A stretch of DNA of 64,000 nt from CAVWQV01 sp963757115. Lineage in GTDB: Bacteria; Pseudomonadota; Alphaproteobacteria; Acetobacterales; Acetobacteraceae. The stretch is taken from positions 62,001 through 126,000 of the forward strand of contig CAVWQV010000001.1 of the NCBI GenBank assembly GCA_963757115.1. The letters run 5' to 3'. Each line of letters starts with the position of its first letter. Position 1 is the stretch's first letter. Shown in pieces: positions 43,988 through 52,986 of this stretch. The position numbers and the translations under genes were made by a program. The notes under the pieces were generated by a model, which had not been told where the DNA came from, did no database searches, and saw nothing but the letters and a program-made list of their open reading frames with translations.

Positions 43988-44966
43988 ATGCCCGAGTATC
44001 AGAACATCTTCACCCGGGTTCAGGTGCGCGGCCCGGAATACGCCGGGGTCCCGGCGACTGGCGGCACCTGGGTGCGCACCGGCCGGCCGTTTTATCTGCA
44101 CACCTTTGGCCGTTTCGGCGACGCGCAGGTCGGGCCGATCTACCTTGGGTTCACCGGGCTCGCCTCGCTGATCTTCGGCTTCGCTGCGTTTGAAATCATC
44201 GGCCTCAACATGTGGGCCTCGGTGAACTGGGACCCGGTGCAATTCGTCCGCCAGCTGCCCTGGCTTGCGCTCGAGCCGCCGGCGCCCGGCTATGGCCTGC
44301 ATATCCCGCCGCTCGCGCAAGGCGGCTGGTGGCTGATGGCCGGCTTCTTTCTCACCTGTTCGATCCTGCTCTGGTGGGCGCGCGTTTATCGCCGGGCGCG
44401 CCAGCTCGGCATGGGCACGCACGTCGCTTGGGCGTTCGCCGCGGCGATCTGGCTGTATCTTGTGCTTGGCTTCATCCGGCCGATCCTGATGGGGAGCTGG
44501 GCCGAGGCGGTGCCGTTCGGCATCTTCCCGCATCTCGACTGGACGGCGGCATTCTCGCTCCGCTACGGCAACCTTTTCTACAACCCCTTCCACATGCTCT
44601 CGATCGTGTTCCTGTACGGCTCGACCTTGCTGTTCGCGATGCACGCAGCGACCGTGCTGGCGACCAGCCGCTTCGGCGCGGAGCGCGAGGTGGAGCAGAT
44701 CATCGATCGGGGCACGGCGTTCGAGCGCGGGATGTTGTTTTGGCGCTGGACCATGGGGTTCAACGCGACCCCTGAAATCGATCCATCGCTGGGCTTGGTG
44801 GTTCGCTGTCCTGTGCCCGCTCACGGGCGGCATCGGCATCCTGCTGACCGGAACGGTGGTCGACAACTGGTATCTCTGGGGGGTCAAGCACGGGATCGCG
44901 CCCGCATACCCGGCGATCTTCCCGCCCCAGCCTGACCCGGCGCTGCTGACGGGGGCGGTGCGATGA
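43988..44966 (+). CDS. pufM: Photosynthetic reaction centre M subunit PufM (one frame break)
   Basis: About 326 residues. PEYQNIFTRVQVRGPEYAGV and GRPFYLHTFGRFGDAQVGPI are the N-terminus, FPHLDWTAAFSLRYGNLFYN the central region. Near 44771, four c bases occur where three give NATLKSIHRW; the last about 60 residues (PLTGGIGILLTGTVVDNWYL) follow in the other frame. Length is 3n+1. All pigment and iron ligands are present once the frame is mended, so this is probably a homopolymer read error. It overlaps pufC (ATGA). Confidence 0.95.
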
Positions 44967-45976
44967 GCTTTACCGTCAAGGTCGTGCTCGCGTTCGCCGC
45001 GCTGATCGCGGTCGGCCTCGCGCTGACGTTCCAGGTGCCCCCGGTCGACACTATCCAGCGCGGCTTCCGTGGCACCGCGATGGTAGAGAACTACGATCCG
45101 CGCATCGTCGCCACTACCTATGCGGCGAACCAGATCCCGGAAGCCGTTCCCGAGATCCCGCCGTCAGGGCAGCCCTCCTCTGCGGTCTACCAGAACGTTC
45201 AGGTCCTGAAGGACGTAGACTCGAACGAATTCCTGCGCCTGATGGCGTCGATCACGGCTTGGGTGTCACCGCAGGCCGGCTGCAACTACTGCCACAACCC
45301 GGAAAACATGGCGGCGGACTCAGTCTACACGAAGGTGGTGGCGCGACGCATGATCCAGATGGTGCAGCACGTCAACGCCAACTGGAAAAACCACGTCAGC
45401 ACGACGGGCGTGACTTGCTACACGTGCCATCGCGGCAACCCGGTGCCCGCCAACATCTGGTTCAACGAACCCGATCGATCGCGCTTCACCGGCATGGTTG
45501 AAAGCAACGTCGGCAAGAACCATCCCGCTTCAGCGATCAACAACTCGTCGCTGCCGAGCGATCCGTTCACGCCGTTTCTCGAGGGGGACAAGCAGATCCG
45601 GGTGAAGTCGCCGACCGCGCTGCCGACCGGGGACCGTCAATCGATCAAGCAGACCGATTGGACCTATGCGCTCATGATCCACTTCTCCCAATCGCTCGGC
45701 GTGAACTGCACCTACTGTCACAACAGCCGCCAGTTCGCCGCATGGGACCAGAGTACGCCGCAGCGCACGAACGCCTGGTATGGCATCCGCATGGTGCGCG
45801 ACCTCAACCAGAATTACCTTGCTTCATTGCAAAACGTGTTCCCGCCCGCGCGGCTCGGCCCTCTCGGGGACACGGCGAAGGTGAACTGCGCGACCTGCCA
45901 CCAGGGCGTCTACAAGCCGTTGTTCGGGGTGAGCATGGTGCAGAGCTATCCGGAGCTGGGCGCGCAGAAGCCGTAG
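44963..45976 (+). CDS. pufC: Reaction-centre tetraheme cytochrome subunit PufC
   Basis: A 337-residue membrane-anchored cytochrome with four c-type heme sites: CNYCH (107-111), CYTCH (152-156), CTYCH (249-253) and CATCH (309-313). The N-terminus (VKVVLAFAALIAVGLALTF) is an uncleaved or lipoprotein-less anchor. It re-reduces the photooxidised special pair. Last gene of the superoperon; its stop is three bases from the convergent arfB stop. Confidence 0.96.
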   Translation: MSFTVKVVLAFAALIAVGLALTFQVPPVDTIQRGFRGTAMVENYDPRIVATTYAANQIPEAVPEIPPSGQPSSAVYQNVQVLKDVDSNEFLRLMASITAWVSPQAGCNYCHNPENMAADSVYTKVVARRMIQMVQHVNANWKNHVSTTGVTCYTCHRGNPVPANIWFNEPDRSRFTGMVESNVGKNHPASAINNSSLPSDPFTPFLEGDKQIRVKSPTALPTGDRQSIKQTDWTYALMIHFSQSLGVNCTYCHNSRQFAAWDQSTPQRTNAWYGIRMVRDLNQNYLASLQNVFPPARLGPLGDTAKVNCATCHQGVYKPLFGVSMVQSYPELGAQKP

Positions 45977-45979
45977 CGG

Positions 45980-46402
45980 TCAGTCCCGGCCGGATCGGTC
46001 GCTCCGCTCTCGTTTCAGGGCGGAGCGCTTGCCCTTACTCTCCAGCCTGCGTTGCCGCGAGCCGAGCGTTGGGCGAGTGGGCCGCCGCTTGACGGGCACG
46101 ACCTCGGCGCGGCGGATCAGGTCCGTCAGCATCGCCAGCGCCTCCTGCCGGTTGCGGTCCTGAGTGCGATGCTGGCGCGCAGTCAACATCAGGACGCCGT
46201 CCTGGGTCAGCCGACGCCCGGCCATGCGCTCAAGTCGCGCTCGCACCCCTTCCGGCAGCGATGGAGACCGCCGCACGTCGAAACGGAGCTGCACCGCCGT
46301 CGATACCTTGTTGACGTTCTGGCCGCCTGGACCCGAAGCGCGGATGAAGCTCTCGACGATCTCGTCGTCGCCGAGGCTGATGCGGTCGGTGATGCGGATC
46401 AT
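45980..46402 (-). CDS. arfB: Ribosome rescue hydrolase ArfB
   Basis: A 140-residue release-factor-like peptidyl-tRNA hydrolase for stalled ribosomes. The catalytic loop is SGPGGQNVNKVSTAVQLRFD, and the basic C-terminal tail (RRPTRPTLGSRQRRLESKGK) enters the empty mRNA channel. ATG 46402 follows GGGAGGGG; the longer frame adds no family sequence. Confidence 0.93.
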   Translation of the reverse strand: MIRITDRISLGDDEIVESFIRASGPGGQNVNKVSTAVQLRFDVRRSPSLPEGVRARLERMAGRRLTQDGVLMLTARQHRTQDRNRQEALAMLTDLIRRAEVVPVKRRPTRPTLGSRQRRLESKGKRSALKRERSDRSGRD

Positions 46403-46471
46403 CGCGTTGCACCCCTCCCACACGGGAGGTGGACTATTTCCACCTCCCAATTGCTTGTGGGTGAGGGGCCG

Positions 46472-47194
46472 CTACGCCGGCACGGGGCGGGCGCGCTGGT
46501 TGTACATCAGCTTGGCGCGCCGCTCCTGCTCCTCGGGCGCTAGTTTCGTCACGTCTTCGGCGAGGTCGGCACCGACGGCCATTCCCTTCTGCACGCCCGG
46601 ACGCGCGCCGAGCTCCTCGAACCAGCGCTTGAAGTATTTGAACTCCTCGATGTCCTGGCCCTGACCCTGCCAGTTTACCGTCCACGGGTAGGAGATCATG
46701 TCGGCAATCGTGTACTCGTCGCCGGCGAGATACGGCCGATCGTAGAGCCGGTTGTTCAGCACGCCGTAAAGGCGGTTTACCTCGTCGGTGAAGCGACGCA
46801 CGGCGTAACTCTGGTCGCCCTGCTTGTCGCCGAGCCGACGGAAATGGCCGCATTCGCCGGATTTCGGGCCCTGGTTGGCCATTTGCCAGATCACCCATTG
46901 CGTGACCTCGGTGCGCCCCCGGAGATCGCGCGGGATGAAACCGCCGGTTTTCTCGGCGAGGTAGAGCATGATGGCGCCGGACTCGAACACGCTGATCGGC
47001 GCGCCGCCGCCATCCGGGTCGTGGTCGACCAGCAACGGCATCCGGTGGTTGGGATTCATCCGGAGGAACTCCGGCTTGAATTGGTCGCCACGGCCGATGT
47101 TGCAGGGCACGATCCGGTATTGCAGGCCCAGTTCCTCGAGCAGGATCGTGACTTTCTTACCGTTCGGCGTGGGCCAGAAATGCAGGTCGAGCAT
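46472..47194 (-). CDS. Glutathione S-transferase family protein (YfcG/Ure2p-like)
   Basis: A 240-residue GST. The thioredoxin-like N-terminal domain starts LHFWPTPNGKKVTILLEELG, with PNHRMPLLVDHD and the glutathione-binding FESGAIMLYLAEKTG. The helical C-terminal domain has LAGDEYTIADMISYPW. This resembles the YfcG/nu-class disulfide-bond oxidoreductases. No operon partner is obvious. Confidence 0.9.
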   Translation of the reverse strand: MLDLHFWPTPNGKKVTILLEELGLQYRIVPCNIGRGDQFKPEFLRMNPNHRMPLLVDHDPDGGGAPISVFESGAIMLYLAEKTGGFIPRDLRGRTEVTQWVIWQMANQGPKSGECGHFRRLGDKQGDQSYAVRRFTDEVNRLYGVLNNRLYDRPYLAGDEYTIADMISYPWTVNWQGQGQDIEEFKYFKRWFEELGARPGVQKGMAVGADLAEDVTKLAPEEQERRAKLMYNQRARPVPA

Positions 47195-47405
47195 CCGCGT
47201 GCCTCCATCGTTGGGGGGACCCTACGCCCGGCTGCCTTGAGCGCACAGTCCCGGTCAGCCCAGGCGAGGGGTGGGCCAGAATTGCGGTTGTGTGCTTCGT
47301 GTGCACCGTTGTGGTAGTGGCTTGACGATAGCCAACGGTGGCCGGGAGCGGCCGAGGGCTGACGAAATGCGGTCCCCGCGCTATCGTGTGCTCAAAGGAA
47401 GCCTC

Positions 47406-48483
47406 GTGCCTGTTCCCACGCCCGGCGCCATCGACTGTGATGCCCATATCGCCCTTCCGGGCACCCATGTGCTCGTGCCCTACCTCGACGAGTATTGGCG
47501 CGAGCACGTCCTGACCCGTGGGCTCGATCGGGACAATCTCGACATCGGCGCTTACCCGCCAGGCTCGCCGCTCAGCGGGCGGCCTGACTGGCGGCCCGCC
47601 AACGGGCGGCCGGGCAGCGATCTCGCGATGCTGCAAGCGCACGCGCTCGACGGCTTCGGCATCCGCCACGCGATCCTGAATTGTCTCCACGGCGCGCAGG
47701 TCATGTTCGCCGAGGATTTGTCCGCCGCATTCTGCCGCGCGATCAACGATTGGGTCGCCGCCGAGTGGCTCGACCGCGACCCTCGGCTGCGCGCTTCCAT
47801 CGTCATCCCTGCGCACAGCCCGGAGCTCTCGGTTGCCGAGATCGAGCGTCGCGCAAGCGACCGCCGGTTCGTGCAGGTGCTGATGCTGGTGATGGGCGAG
47901 CTGCCCCCAGGCCGCCGGCAGCACTGGCCGATCTACCGGGCCGCCGAGCGCCTCGAGTTTGCCGATCGGGTTCCATCCGGGCAGCAGCTTCCGCCACGCC
48001 CCGACATCCATCGGCTGGCCGTCCTACTATCTTGAGGACTACGTGGTGCAGTCCTCGGCCTTCGCGGGGGCGCTCAACAGCCTCATCACCGAGGGCGTGT
48101 TCATAGAGTTTCCCCGCCTGAAAGTCGTGCTGCTTGAATCGGGCGTGACCTGGTTGCCGAACTACCTGTGGCGGGCGGACAAGACCTGGCGCGCCGCGCG
48201 CATCGAGGTGCCCTGGAACGATCGATCGCCGTCGGAACAGGTCCGGACGCACGTACGGCTGACCCTGCAGCCGTTCGATGCGCCGCCCACCGCCGATCAG
48301 GTGCGGCGCATTGTGAGCGAGCTCGGCTCGGAGGAGTTGTTGCTGTTCTCGACCGACTACCCGCACTGGCACTTCGAAGGCCACGAGGCGATTCCTGGCG
48401 GGCTCCCGCCGTCGCTGATCGAACGCATGCTGGTGCGCAACCCGCTCGACACCTACCCGCGCTTGACGCAACAAGCGTCGTAA
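47406..48483 (+). CDS. Amidohydrolase family protein A (one frame break)
   Basis: About 359 residues of the Amidohydro_2 (PF04909-type) group. AIDCDAHIALPG holds the first metal His, and LLLFSTDYPHWHFEGHEA the last metal Asp/His region; GFHPGSSFRHAP-type sequence lies between. The frame breaks near 47955 (3n+1). The GTG at 47406 has AAGGAAG; an ATG at 47367 is possible. Members are often decarboxylases or hydrolases of ring-derived acids; the substrate is unknown. It is a paralogue of the next gene, 16 bp away. Confidence 0.8.
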
Positions 48484-48499
48484 GCATGGAGAAAATGCC

Positions 48500-49613
48500 A
48501 TGACCGTCACGGTGCTGGACCGCGCACCCGAACTATCCACCCAGAGCAGGCTCGGATACGTCGACTGCGACATCCACCCCTACGTGCGTTCGCCCGCCGA
48601 TCTCGACCCGTTTCTGTCCGAACGCTGGCGCAATCATCGCGTCACCGTGGGCGCGCGGGCGCGACAGGCGCTGTCCAACGCGCCGCAGTATTTTCGCTTG
48701 TCACCCGGGACGGGGATGCGGCGCGACGCGTGGCCGGCGGACGGCGGCTATCCCGGATCGGACCTCGCTTTGATGCGCGAGCAACTGCTCGATGCCTTCG
48801 GTGCCGCGCATGGCATGATGCTGCCGCTGGTTGCGCGCTGCTCCGACGAGCGCAACGTGGAATACGGTGCCGCGCTATGCACGGCGGTCAACGACTGGCA
48901 AGCGCAGGTCTGGAGCGACCCGGAGCCGCGGCTGAAGGGTTCCGTGCAGGTGGCGATCGAATGGCAGGAGTTCGGCGATCGCCGAGATCGAACGGCGCGC
49001 GGGAGACCGGCGGTTCTCTCAGGTGATGATCCCGCCGCGCGGGCTCGAACCGCTCGGGCGGCGGCGCTACTGGCCGATCCTGCGGGCCGCGGCGGCAAAC
49101 GGCTTTCCGGTGGCGCTGCATCTCGGAGGCACCAGCGGGCATCCGTCAACCGGCAGCGGCTGGCCCTCTTTCTACCACGAGGAGCACCATTCCTACGTGC
49201 AGAGCATGGAGGCGCTCGTGACCAGCCTCGTCGTGGAAGGCGTGTTCGAGCAAATTCCCGACCTGCGCGTGGTGCTGGTGGAGGGCGGCTTCGCCTGGCT
49301 ACCCTCGTTGTGCTGGAGGCTCGACAAGCATTGGCGCCGGCTCCGCGAGGAAGTGCCGCATCTCAAGCGCCTGCCGTCCGAATACGTCCGCGAGCATATC
49401 TGGGTGACCACGCAGCCCATGGAGGAGCCGGAGCGGCCAGACGACCTGCTCGCTACGTTCGAGTGGATCGGCTGGGACCGCATCATGTTCTCGACCGACT
49501 ACCCGCATTGGGACCAGGACGACCCGCGCTACGCGATCAAGGCGACGTTGCCGGAAGAGTTTAAGCGCCGGCTGTTCCGCGACAACGCGCTCGCGCTGTA
49601 CGGATTGGATTGA
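48500..49613 (+). CDS. Amidohydrolase family protein B (one frame break)
   Basis: About 371 residues, same family as the preceding gene. YVDCDIHPYVRSPADLDPFL is the N-terminal metal motif, FPVALHLGGTSG the middle His, and RIMFSTDYPHWDQDDPRYA the C-terminal motif, then FRDNALALYGL. The frame changes near 48975 (3n+1). The pair with A and the Rieske gene suggests a short catabolic operon in which A and B may form a hetero-oligomer or act on related substrates. Confidence 0.85.
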
Positions 49614-49628
49614 TGGCGAGCACTTTCC

Positions 49629-49719
49629 TCGTCATGTCCGCCCCGGATCCAGTCCGGGGCGATCCGAGCAGCCATGTGGCGCGCGCGGTGGATGGTCGGG
49701 TCACCCTCGGCGATGACGA
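49629..49719. repeat. REP-like palindromic element
   Basis: The ends TCGTCAT and ATGACGA are inverted repeats. Inside, CCCCGGA-TCCAG-TCCGGGG (49641-49659) is a stem, and GGTCGGGTCACCC-type sequence lies near the right end. This composition resembles the dispersed palindromic repeats common between genes in many alphaproteobacteria. It sits between amidohydrolase B and the Rieske gene. Confidence 0.55.
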
Positions 49720-49753
49720 AAGGGATCGGGCGGTCAAGCGCCGGCATTGACGC

Positions 49754-50167
49754 ATGGCGCGGCACGTCGTCGCCGCCGCGGACGAGATCGCGCCGGGCGA
49801 AAGCAAGATCGTCCGCGTGCGCGGGCGGGAGATCGGCGTCTTCAACGTAGCCGGTGAGTATTTCGCGCTCGTCAACGTTTGCCCGCATGAGGGCGCCCCG
49901 CTCTGCCGCGGGCGTATCGTCGGCCTCGCCAGCGCTGAACGGCCGGGGGAATATCGCCTCACGCGCCACGGCGAATTGCTGCGTTGCCCCTGGCACGGCT
50001 GGGAGTTCGACATCCGCACCGGCCAGTCCTGGTGCAGCCCCGACACGGTGCGGGCGCGGACCTATCATGTGACTGTCGAGCCCGGCGCGGCGCTCGCGAA
50101 AGGTCCGTTCGTGGCCGAGACCGTGCCGGTGCAGGTCGAGAGCGCCTACGTCGTCGTGGACGTCTAA
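49754..50167 (+). CDS. Rieske [2Fe-2S] protein
   Basis: A 137-residue single Rieske domain. The cluster ligands are C43/H45 in NVCPHEGAPLCRG and C78/H81 in LRCPWHGWEFDIRTGQSWC. No membrane helix or oxygenase catalytic domain, so it is a soluble ferredoxin-type electron carrier or regulator. It follows the amidohydrolase pair on the same strand, and may serve an oxygenase elsewhere. Confidence 0.9.
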   Translation: MARHVVAAADEIAPGESKIVRVRGREIGVFNVAGEYFALVNVCPHEGAPLCRGRIVGLASAERPGEYRLTRHGELLRCPWHGWEFDIRTGQSWCSPDTVRARTYHVTVEPGAALAKGPFVAETVPVQVESAYVVVDV

Positions 50168-50250
50168 CGTGGGCGAGCGTTTCCAGCCTCTTCAGTAAGG
50201 GCGCCTAGGCTTCAGGTGTCCCCGCTCGCCCTGGCGTGACAGGCCTCGGT

Positions 50251-51045
50251 TCAAGCCTTCGCGTCAGCGTCGAGCTTCCGGAAGGCGGCCTCTCCTGCGT
50301 CCGACACCTCGACCCACTTCGGGTCCGGCGAGGCCTCGGCCGCGTAATTGTCGTGCCAGTTCCACCATTTGTAGGGTGGGCTCTGAGGGTAACCCTCCGG
50401 CGAGTTTTCCCACGTCTCCTGGCGGCCGAGCGGCGTCGCGTCGAGGTAGCTCCAGGTGCTGCCCATCGCCTCGTCGCCGCGGTTGTTGATGAAGTACGTG
50501 CGAAACACGCGCTCGCCGTCGCGGAAGAACACATTGTGGCCGTGCCATTCGTCGACCCCGAAGTCGGCGTCGAAGCTGTCGATAATGGTGTACCACGGCA
50601 TCTCCCAGCCCATCCGCGCCTTCAGACGCGCGATGTCCGCCTGCGGTGCGCGCGAGGCGTACGCGAGTGTAGTGTCCCGAGCGTTCAGATGGGCGAGGTG
50701 GGCGACCTGATCGGCCCCAAGCGAGCAGCCGCGGCAGGCATGTTCGGGCCAGCCGAACACCCCGGGTTCGAAGAAGGCGCGGTAGACGATCAGTTGACGC
50801 CGGCCTTCGAACAAATCGAGCAGGCTCGCCGTGCCCGTCGGCCCCTCGAACGCGTAGGCCTGCTCCACGGCCATCCACGGCATCCGCCGCCGTTCGGCCG
50901 CCAGCGCATCATGGGCCCGCATTTGGGCCTTCTCTTGCACGAGCAGTTGTTGGCGCGCGGCCTCCCAAGCTTGCGGCGAAACAATCGGCGGCGTGTGCAT
51001 GGCGAGCTGTCCGCCTTTCCGATCGTCCTCAGGTGATTTGGTCAT
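50251..51045 (-). CDS. DUF899 thioredoxin-like protein
   Basis: A 264-residue protein. VEQAYAFEGPTGTASLLDLF, FFEPGVFGWPEHACRGCSLG and WEMPWYTIIDSFDADFGVDE match DUF899, a thioredoxin-fold family without known function. CRGC could be the redox pair. The ATG at 51045 has GGAGG at a rather long distance; an ATG at 51000 also works. Converges on the Rieske gene. Confidence 0.82.
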   Translation of the reverse strand: MTKSPEDDRKGGQLAMHTPPIVSPQAWEAARQQLLVQEKAQMRAHDALAAERRRMPWMAVEQAYAFEGPTGTASLLDLFEGRRQLIVYRAFFEPGVFGWPEHACRGCSLGADQVAHLAHLNARDTTLAYASRAPQADIARLKARMGWEMPWYTIIDSFDADFGVDEWHGHNVFFRDGERVFRTYFINNRGDEAMGSTWSYLDATPLGRQETWENSPEGYPQSPPYKWWNWHDNYAAEASPDPKWVEVSDAGEAAFRKLDADAKA

Positions 51046-51191
51046 GGTCGTTGCAACCTCCGCTTTGGACGAGCTCCTGGGCCCTCGGGCTGCAGCGCGA
51101 CTCCATCGCTGCCGGTCGCTCGTTGTTGGTCGTGCGCTAACTTGACACCGGGGTGCCGACCGGCGGGAGTTACAAGTGTGTCGGTATTCCG

Positions 51192-51239
51192 ATGGACTGG
51201 CTGATCACGGCCGCGGCGCGTGCACTCGCCAGGGGTGCG
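51192..51239 (+). pseudogene. Possible remnant of an MDWLI-type regulator gene in the 51046-51356 spacer
   Basis: In the 311-bp spacer, an ATG opens MDWLITAAARALARG, resembling from memory the first residues of a helical-repeat/HTH regulator family. The match ends after about 15 codons, and the frame stops at 51347 without other family sequence. It may be a decayed gene end or chance. No other feature is seen in the spacer. Confidence 0.25.
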
Positions 51240-51356
51240 ACGAGCGACTGCCTTGGGGGCAAAGCAACAGGTGGCCCGACGACCCCTCACGCTTCGTCAT
51301 TTCGCCCCCAACTAAACATTTGTTCGGCGCGGCCGGGCTTCATTTAGAGGACGGCG

Positions 51357-52445
51357 GTGTCGTTGCGTTCTGTTGTCGCTATCCCCGCTCACAACGAGGC
51401 GGACCGGCTCCCTGCGTGCCTCGGATCGCTTGCCGGACAGCATGATGGCCCACCGTCCGACGTCGTGGTGCTCCTGAACAACTGCACGGACGACTCGGAG
51501 ATCGCGTTGGCACGGTTTGCGGGCAGCGGGGCTATGCGCGTCCACGCGATCTGCCGCGAGTTGCCCCCGCATCGGGCCTTCGCCGGTACCGCGCGCCAGC
51601 TTGCGATGCTCCACGCGGCGCGGCTGGCCGGGCCGGAGGGCGTGTTGCTCACCACCGATGCAGACGCCGTGATGCCGCCCGACTGGCTGGGCGCGAACCT
51701 GCGCGCGCTGTCCGCTGGCGTCGACGTGGTGACCGGCCGCGCCGTCATCGATCCAACGGAGGCGCTGGCGATCCCGCAAGCGCTGCATGACGCCGACGCG
51801 CGCGAATGCGCCTATGCCGCGTTGCTCGACGAGATCGCCTCCTTGCTCGACCCCGATCCCGCCGACCCCTGGCCGCGCCACGACGAGGGGAGCGGTGCCA
51901 GCATTGCCGTTCGCGTGGCGGCTTGGCGCGCGGCAGGGGGAATGCCGGCGCCGCCATTCGGCGAGGATCGCGCCTTCATCGCGGCGCTGCGGCGCATCGA
52001 CGCCCGGATCCGCCACGCCCCCGAGGTGTGGGTCACGGTTTCGGGCCGGATCGAGGGCCGCGCCCAAGGCGGCATGGCGGACACCATGCGACGGCGGATG
52101 CGGGCGGCCGATCTGATGCTGGACGACCGGCTGGAGGCGGCCCGGCCGGCCGCGCTCCGCGCCACGCTGCGCCGGGCCGCGCGTCTCGCGCACAACGGCG
52201 CCGGCAATGGCAAGGTTCTGGCACGGGCGCTCGGGCTCCTGCCCGCCGCAATGACGCGCTTCGGGATCGGCAGCTTCGGCGCGGCGTGGGAAGCGGTCGA
52301 GGCCGCCAGTCCGGCGCTGCGGCGCCGTCCGGTCCCGGTCAGCGCGCTCGCAGCGCAGACCCGGATCGCGAGCGATCTGCGCGACCGGCTGCTCAACCCC
52401 GGTCGAGCCGATCGAGCCGGTAACGCTCGCGCCGCGCCTGCGTGA
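51357..52445 (+). CDS. Glycosyltransferase family 2
   Basis: A 362-residue GT-A type enzyme. VVAIPAHNEADRLPACLGSL is the nucleotide-binding start and TTDADAVMPPDW holds the DxD metal site; GEDRAFIAALRR fits the acceptor-side ED motif. No membrane segment. It begins on GTG. Its last 53 bp overlap, tail to tail, the opposing methyltransferase gene, an arrangement that suggests a fixed functional cluster. Confidence 0.88.
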   Translation: MSLRSVVAIPAHNEADRLPACLGSLAGQHDGPPSDVVVLLNNCTDDSEIALARFAGSGAMRVHAICRELPPHRAFAGTARQLAMLHAARLAGPEGVLLTTDADAVMPPDWLGANLRALSAGVDVVTGRAVIDPTEALAIPQALHDADARECAYAALLDEIASLLDPDPADPWPRHDEGSGASIAVRVAAWRAAGGMPAPPFGEDRAFIAALRRIDARIRHAPEVWVTVSGRIEGRAQGGMADTMRRRMRAADLMLDDRLEAARPAALRATLRRAARLAHNGAGNGKVLARALGLLPAAMTRFGIGSFGAAWEAVEAASPALRRRPVPVSALAAQTRIASDLRDRLLNPGRADRAGNARAAPA

Positions 52446-52986
52446 CCGGCGCAATCGCCGGGGAGGTAACCGCGATGAACCGCTCGGCCGCCTCGTCACC
52501 GGAGCAGGGATAGTCGGTCGGCCCCGTCCAGTGGACCAGCAACGCCACACCGCCCGGCCGCAATGTCCTCAGCACTTGTCGCCCAACGCGCTCGATCTCG
52601 GCGGCATCGAGGTAGTAGAGCACCTCGGCGAGCAGGATGAGGTCGAAGCTGTCCTCCGGCCATTGATCCGGTACCCGCATCGTCGCGAACCGGACGCTTG
52701 GGTTCGAGATGCAGGCTTGCCGCGCTTGGCTGAGTGCGGACTCCGCCACATCGACCGCGAGCAGGCGATCGCAGTGTCGCGCGAGTTGCGCCGTAAACAC
52801 GCCGATGGAGCAGCCAACCTCGAAGCCGGACACGAAACGTCGCGCGCCGAGTGCCGCGAGCGTGTCGGCGTATTTCGCCTGCTCGTACTCGCTGGTGGCA
52901 AACCGCCATGGATCGGGGTCGCGGGCGTATTCCGCCTCGAACCACGCGGCAGGGATGCTGCCCCGCCGGGGAGCGTCGCCGGTCAC
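52393..52986 (-). CDS. NodS-like SAM-dependent methyltransferase
   Basis: A 197-residue methyltransferase. EAEYARDPDPWRFATSEYEQ and KYADTLAAL are the lead of the NodS (nodulation S) group, FEVGCSIGVFTAQLARHCDR is motif I, and FDLILLAEVLYYLDAAEI motif II. NodS N-methylates the chitin oligosaccharide end in rhizobia; here the acceptor is unknown. It starts on GTG overlapping the acyl-CoA dehydrogenase stop (GTGA). Confidence 0.87.
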   Translation of the reverse strand: MTGDAPRRGSIPAAWFEAEYARDPDPWRFATSEYEQAKYADTLAALGARRFVSGFEVGCSIGVFTAQLARHCDRLLAVDVAESALSQARQACISNPSVRFATMRVPDQWPEDSFDLILLAEVLYYLDAAEIERVGRQVLRTLRPGGVALLVHWTGPTDYPCSGDEAAERFIAVTSPAIAPVTQARRERYRLDRLDRG

